Positions 60,396 to 64,000 of a stretch of DNA of 64,000 nucleotides are shown here, piece by piece (within the stretch, counting starts at the first letter, position 1; every line of letters begins with the position of its first letter). The translations under genes were made by a program, and so were the position numbers. The notes under the pieces are model-generated. The model searched no databases, was not told the DNA's origin, and saw nothing but the letters and a program-made list of their open reading frames with translations. The DNA is from Pseudomonas paraglycinae (GTDB lineage Bacteria > Pseudomonadota > Gammaproteobacteria > Pseudomonadales > Pseudomonadaceae): the NCBI RefSeq assembly GCF_021601625.1, contig NZ_BQHR01000003.1, forward strand, positions 420,942 through 484,941, read 5' to 3'.

Positions 60396-61820
60396 TTAAC
60401 GCTTGCTCGAAGCCAGCATGGTGGCTTTTTCCTGGTCCATGCGAGCCATCAACGGCTGGCTCTGTGCCAGGAAGCGGGCGCGTTCGGATTTGGCGATCGG
60501 GTCGGCCATCGGCAGCTTCTGGCCCAGTGGATCGACGTGGACACCGTTGACCTGGAACTCATAGTGCAGGTGCGGGCCGGTGGACAGGCCGGTGGTGCCG
60601 ATGTAACCGATCACCTGGCCCTGTTTGACGGTGCCGCCGGTCTTCACGCCCTTGGCGAAGCCCTGCATGTGGCCATACAGCGTACGGTAAGTGTTGCCGT
60701 GCTGGATGATCACGGTGTTGCCGTAACCGCCGCGACGGCCGGCCAGCAGCACTTTGCCGTCGCCGGCAGCCTTGATCGGCGTACCGCGTGGAGCGGCATA
60801 GTCGACGCCTTTGTGGGCGCGTATCTTGTTGAGGATCGGGTGTTTACGGCCCATGGAGAACTTGGAGCTGATGCGGGCGAAGTCCACCGGTGTACGGATG
60901 AACGCCTTGCGCATGCTGTTGCCATCGGCGGTGTAGTAGCTGCTGTTGCCCTGCTTGTTGGTGTAACGCACGGCAGTGTAAGTCTTGCCGCGGTTGGTGA
61001 AGCGGGCGGAAAGGATCGGACCATTGCCAACGGCTTTACCGTTGACCACTTTCTGCTCATAGATCACATCGAACTCGTCGCCCTGGCGGATATCCTGGGC
61101 GAAGTCGACGTCGTAGCCAAACACACTGGCCATATCCATGGTCAGGCTGTGGGACAGGCCTGCGCGGGCGGCGGACTGAGACAGCGAGCTGTTGATCACA
61201 CCGTGCACGTAGGCGGTGCGAACAGTCGGTTTGGCGGTAACGCGGTTGAACACATAACCCTTGTCGTTCTTGGTCAGGGTGATGGTTTCAACGTCGCTGA
61301 CCTTGCTGTGCAGGTTGGTCAGCTGGCCTTGTGGGTTCAATTCGAATTCGAGTTTCTGGCCATGTTTGAGCTGGCTGAACTGCTTGGCTTGTTTGTCGCT
61401 GGCCAGCACTTCATGCACGGCCGCGGCCGGGAGACCGACTTTCTCGAACAGTGTAGAAAGCGTATCGCCCTTGGAGACGATCACTTCCCTGTGATTTGGG
61501 GCCTTCTTTTCTTCAGCTACCGGTGTCGGCGCTGGTGCGGCCTGAGCGGTTTCCTGCGTTTCTTCGGCGCTATTTTCGATCTGTGCGAAAGGGGAAGCTA
61601 CGGACTCATTTGTGGCTTGAGCTGCGTCGGCAGCGTCTTGATCTTGTGTCAGTTGTTCAGCAGGACTTTCCAGTTCAAGGCTCAGCGTTGTCTTTTTGGC
61701 TTCAACATCACTGGATGGAAACACCAGGAGCGCCAGGCTGAGAAGGGCGGCGATCCCACTCGCGGCGAGCAGGTGGGTCTTCGGGTAAAGCGGTGGCGCT
61801 TTAGACGGTTCAGTGGTCAT
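60396..61820 (-). CDS. M23 family murein metallopeptidase with LysM-like and OapA domains
   Basis: 474 residues. A membrane/signal segment (THLLAASGIAALLSLALLVF, about 15-35), an acidic/Ala-rich linker, a LysM/OapA-like region (VSKGDTLSTLFEKVGL), and a C-terminal LytM/M23 domain. Zn ligands are visible: HPILNKIRAHKGVDYAAPRGTP and GLSTGPHLHYEF. Equivalent to PAO1 PA0667 and E. coli MepM, which cleave D,D-crosslinks during wall growth. I use the ATG at 61820 (MTTEPSKAPPLYPKT); an extended frame adds 48 residues of AT-rich leader sequence. Near-contiguous with anmK. Confidence 0.9.
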   Translation of the reverse strand: MTTEPSKAPPLYPKTHLLAASGIAALLSLALLVFPSSDVEAKKTTLSLELESPAEQLTQDQDAADAAQATNESVASPFAQIENSAEETQETAQAAPAPTPVAEEKKAPNHREVIVSKGDTLSTLFEKVGLPAAAVHEVLASDKQAKQFSQLKHGQKLEFELNPQGQLTNLHSKVSDVETITLTKNDKGYVFNRVTAKPTVRTAYVHGVINSSLSQSAARAGLSHSLTMDMASVFGYDVDFAQDIRQGDEFDVIYEQKVVNGKAVGNGPILSARFTNRGKTYTAVRYTNKQGNSSYYTADGNSMRKAFIRTPVDFARISSKFSMGRKHPILNKIRAHKGVDYAAPRGTPIKAAGDGKVLLAGRRGGYGNTVIIQHGNTYRTLYGHMQGFAKGVKTGGTVKQGQVIGYIGTTGLSTGPHLHYEFQVNGVHVDPLGQKLPMADPIAKSERARFLAQSQPLMARMDQEKATMLASSKR

Positions 61821-61924
61821 AAGTAATTTGACTTTGAAAAAGATGAATTGGAAAAGATGAATGACATGATGAAGATGAAATAACTGTATAAAATATAACC
61901 AAATCATCCCTGAAGCAAGTCTGC

Positions 61925-61953
61925 GGACGCCCTGTCTGTGGATTGGCGTCCGT
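61925..61953. repeat. Stem-loop in the M23 peptidase-tyrS divergent region
   Basis: Eight-base inverted repeat CGGACGCC / GGCGTCCG with a 13-base loop, in the 210-base divergent gap. The adjoining 61825-61890 is AT-rich with two copies of AAAAGATGAAT, unlike the surrounding DNA, and likely contains the peptidase promoter and leader. Confidence 0.5.
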
Positions 61954-62030
61954 GCGCCGGGCAAAACTTGTATTTGGTGCGCGATCTTGTATGGTTGGTT
62001 CCCTTTGAATCTGAGCCTTGCGGGTCTGTT

Positions 62031-63230
62031 ATGAAGTCGGTTGAAGAGCAGCTAGCGCTGATTAAACGTGGTGCGGAAGAACTGTTGGTCGAGTCCGAGC
62101 TGATCGAAAAGCTCAAACGTGGCCAGCCGCTGCGAATCAAGGCCGGCTTCGATCCAACTGCGCCGGATCTGCACCTTGGTCACACTGTGCTTATTAATAA
62201 GCTGCGCCAGTTCCAGGAACTGGGGCATCAGGTGATCTTCCTTATTGGTGATTTCACCGGAATGATCGGTGATCCGAGCGGCAAGAGCGCCACACGTCCT
62301 CCGTTGACCCGTGAGCAGGTTCTGGAAAACGCCGAGACCTACAAGACTCAGGTGTTCAAGATTCTTGATCCGGCGAAAACCGAAGTCGCGTTCAACTCCA
62401 CCTGGATGGATCAGATGGGGCCTGCGGACTTTATTCGTCTGACTTCGCAATACACCGTTGCCCGTATGCTCGAGCGTGACGACTTCGACAAGCGCTACAC
62501 CACCAATCAGCCGATCGCCATTCACGAGTTCCTCTATCCGCTGGTGCAGGGTTATGACTCGGTTGCTTTGCGCGCTGATGTGGAGCTGGGTGGTACCGAT
62601 CAGAAGTTCAACCTGCTGATGGGGCGTGAGCTGCAGCGTGGTTATGGTCAGGAGGCGCAGTGCATCCTGACGATGCCGCTGCTTGAAGGTCTGGATGGCG
62701 TGAAGAAAATGTCCAAGTCGTTGGGCAACTACGTCGGTATTCAGGAAGCGCCAGGTGTCATGTATAGCAAACTGGTTTCGATTCCCGATGCGTTGATGTG
62801 GCGCTACTTCGAGTTGCTCAGCTTCCGTTCGATGGATGAGATCAATGCGTTCCGTGCTGATGTAGAGGCGGGCGCTAATCCTCGCGATATCAAGATCAAG
62901 CTGGCCGAAGAGATTGTCGCGCGCTTCCATGGTGAAGAGGCTGCGGCCAATGCTCACCGTGGCGCGGGTAACCGTATGAAGGACGGTGAGTTGCCGGATG
63001 ATCTGCCAGAGGTCGAGCTGACTGCTGCCGAGGATATGCCGATTGCCGCTGTCCTTAATAAGGCAGGTCTGGTGAAGAACTCGGCAGCTGCACGTGATCT
63101 GCTGGCTTCCGGTGGTGTACGTGTAGATGGTGAGGTGGTTGATCGCTCCTTTATATACGTACTGGGCGCGACTCACGTTTGCCAGGCCGGCAAGAAGGCT
63201 TTTGCACGGATTACGCTGAAATCTGAGTAA
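62031..63230 (+). CDS. tyrS: Tyrosyl-tRNA synthetase
   Basis: 399 residues. Class I signatures [11 protein letters not shown] (HIGH-type) and [11 protein letters not shown] (KMSKS) are visible, and the C-terminal S4-like RNA-binding domain includes [18 protein letters not shown]. It corresponds to the PAO1 gene called tyrZ beside PA0667. Start at ATG 62031 ([19 protein letters not shown]). It is directly upstream of the rRNA operon promoters. Confidence 0.96.
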   Translation: MKSVEEQLALIKRGAEELLVESELIEKLKRGQPLRIKAGFDPTAPDLHLGHTVLINKLRQFQELGHQVIFLIGDFTGMIGDPSGKSATRPPLTREQVLENAETYKTQVFKILDPAKTEVAFNSTWMDQMGPADFIRLTSQYTVARMLERDDFDKRYTTNQPIAIHEFLYPLVQGYDSVALRADVELGGTDQKFNLLMGRELQRGYGQEAQCILTMPLLEGLDGVKKMSKSLGNYVGIQEAPGVMYSKLVSIPDALMWRYFELLSFRSMDEINAFRADVEAGANPRDIKIKLAEEIVARFHGEEAAANAHRGAGNRMKDGELPDDLPEVELTAAEDMPIAAVLNKAGLVKNSAAARDLLASGGVRVDGEVVDRSFIYVLGATHVCQAGKKAFARITLKSE

Positions 63231-63245
63231 AGTTGAAATAAGGGG

Positions 63246-63273
63246 TTGACGGCGAATTCCAGAGGTCTATAAT
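63246..63273 (+). promoter_or_regulatory. rRNA operon promoter P1 (candidate)
   Basis: TTGACG, 16-base spacer, TATAAT, followed by TCGCCCC. It begins 15 bases after the tyrS stop codon. Confidence 0.8.
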
Positions 63274-63448
63274 TCGCCCCACTTCCGGCGCAGACGAAAC
63301 GGAAAACTCCTTGAGATTCAATGAGTTAAGTAGGTTTCGAAGGCGGGTCGCTTCAGTTCATCGAAGCCTGGAAGGAGTTGGAAATGCCGGTTCTTTTGGT
63401 GCTTTCAACGGTTCGATCTTCTCGGTCGAAAGCGGAGAAAAAGAGGTG

Positions 63449-63476
63449 TTGACAGCAGCGTGTAACGCTGTAGAAT
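63449..63476 (+). promoter_or_regulatory. rRNA operon promoter P2 (candidate)
   Basis: TTGACA, 16-base spacer beginning GCA and ending GCTG, TAGAAT, then TCGCCTCCCGC. Confidence 0.85.
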
Positions 63477-63558
63477 TCGCCTCCCGCTAACGAGAGATCG
63501 GAGGCGCAAGTGGTTGAAGTTGTTGAAGAAATCTTCGAAAACTTCTGAAAATAATCAC

Positions 63559-63586
63559 TTGACAGCAAATGAGGCTGCTGTAGAAT
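63559..63586 (+). promoter_or_regulatory. rRNA operon promoter P3 (candidate)
   Basis: TTGACA, 16-base spacer, TAGAAT, then the GC-rich discriminator GCGCGCC typical of stringently controlled rRNA promoters. -35 and -10 boxes and the spacer ends are identical to P2, 110 bases upstream. Confidence 0.85.
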
Positions 63587-63621
63587 GCGCGCCTCGGTTG
63601 AGACGAAAGATCTTAACCAAC

Positions 63622-63630
63622 CGCTCTTTA
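63622..63630 (+). promoter_or_regulatory. boxA antitermination site of the rRNA leader
   Basis: CGCTCTTTA followed by ACAA, the conserved boxA element bound by NusB/S10, 36 bases after the P3 -10 box. A hairpin GGGTTT / AAAACCC at about 63757-63773 lies just before the 16S start and probably forms part of the processing stem. Confidence 0.85.
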
Positions 63631-63783
63631 ACAACTGAATCAAGCAATTCGTGTGGGTGCTTGTGGAGTCAGACTGATAGTCAACAAGATTATCAGCATC
63701 ACAAGTTACTCCGCGAGAAATCAAAGATGTAACCAACGATTGCTGAGCCAAGTTTAGGGTTTCTTAAAAACCCAAAGATGTTT

Positions 63784-64000
63784 GAACTGAAGAGTTTGAT
63801 CATGGCTCAGATTGAACGCTGGCGGCAGGCCTAACACATGCAAGTCGAGCGGATGAAGGGAGCTTGCTCCTGAATTCAGCGGCGGACGGGTGAGTAATGC
63901 CTAGGAATCTGCCTGGTAGTGGGGGACAACGTTTCGAAAGGAACGCTAATACCGCATACGTCCTACGGGAGAAAGCAGGGGACCTTCGGGCCTTGCGCTA
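63784..64000 (+). rRNA. 16S ribosomal RNA, 5' end (continues past window)
   Basis: GAACTGAAGAGTTTGATCAT opens the mature 16S, followed by the universal GGCTCAGATTGAACGCTGG and the Pseudomonas-type V1 region. 217 bases are visible; the rest lies beyond the window edge. The leader upstream has three promoters and boxA. Confidence 0.98.

Overview
The window is a stretch of Pseudomonas chromosome, most likely from the P. fluorescens/P. putida side of the genus. The evidence is gene order and protein families: rmcA-rpoD-dnaG-rpsU-tsaD-plsY-folB-folK-cca-spoVR-yeaH-prkA-glpE-apaHG-ksgA-pdxA-surA-lptD-amgK-murU runs in the order I know from P. aeruginosa PAO1 and P. putida. It is followed by a two-component/ABC transporter cluster, rpe-gph-trpE, trpGDC, vfr, speD, coq7, argC, erpA, anmK, tyrS and the 5' end of a 16S rRNA gene. 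Almost everything is conserved core genome. I see no prophage, insertion sequence, CRISPR array or integrase.

Layout. 1-3.2 kb: lysine 2-monooxygenase (davB, cut by the window edge), an Lrp/AsnC regulator and a Tat-exported PLP aminotransferase. 3.4-7.2 kb: a CAT-anticodon tRNA that reads as tRNA-Ile2, then the c-di-GMP protein RmcA. 7.4-11.9 kb: the macromolecular synthesis operon (rpsU-dnaG-rpoD). 12-16 kb: tRNA modification, lipid, folate and CCA-adding genes. 16-21 kb: the PrkA/YeaH/SpoVR stress module. 21-29 kb: the glpE-apaH-apaG-ksgA-pdxA-surA-lptD block. 29-31.5 kb: amgK-murU-djlA (MurNAc salvage plus a DnaJ protein). 32.6-40.4 kb: agtSR and agtABCD, a sensor kinase, a response regulator and an ABC importer of the 4-aminobutyrate/5-aminovalerate type. 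40.4-45 kb: a REPIN-like repeat, an iron-type alcohol dehydrogenase, then rpe-gph-trpE. 45-49.9 kb: the autotransporter esterase estA and trpGDC. 50-59 kb: lipoate-ligase-like gene, vfr, OsmC, speD, coq7, HIT protein, SDR, DUF805, nitronate monooxygenase, hemJ, argC, erpA. 59.3-64 kb: anmK, an M23 peptidase, tyrS and an rRNA operon with three tandem promoters.

Functional links. DavB feeds the lysine to 5-aminovalerate route, and the Agt importer takes up 5-aminovalerate and GABA. AmgK, MurU and AnmK are steps of the peptidoglycan-sugar salvage route. SurA and LptD are translationally coupled and both serve outer-membrane assembly. trpE and trpGDC each sit behind a near-identical Arg-Trp-Arg-Trp leader coding element.

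Most interesting observation: the trpE leader peptide is not a separate gene but is encoded in frame as the C-terminal tail of gph. The trpG leader is a separate, normally unannotated 28-codon gene with almost the same sequence. Translation of a phosphatase mRNA may therefore serve as the tryptophan sensor for trpE. Other points worth checking are the palindromes upstream of prkA and erpA, the Tat-exported aminotransferase, and the alcohol dehydrogenase next to the agt cluster.
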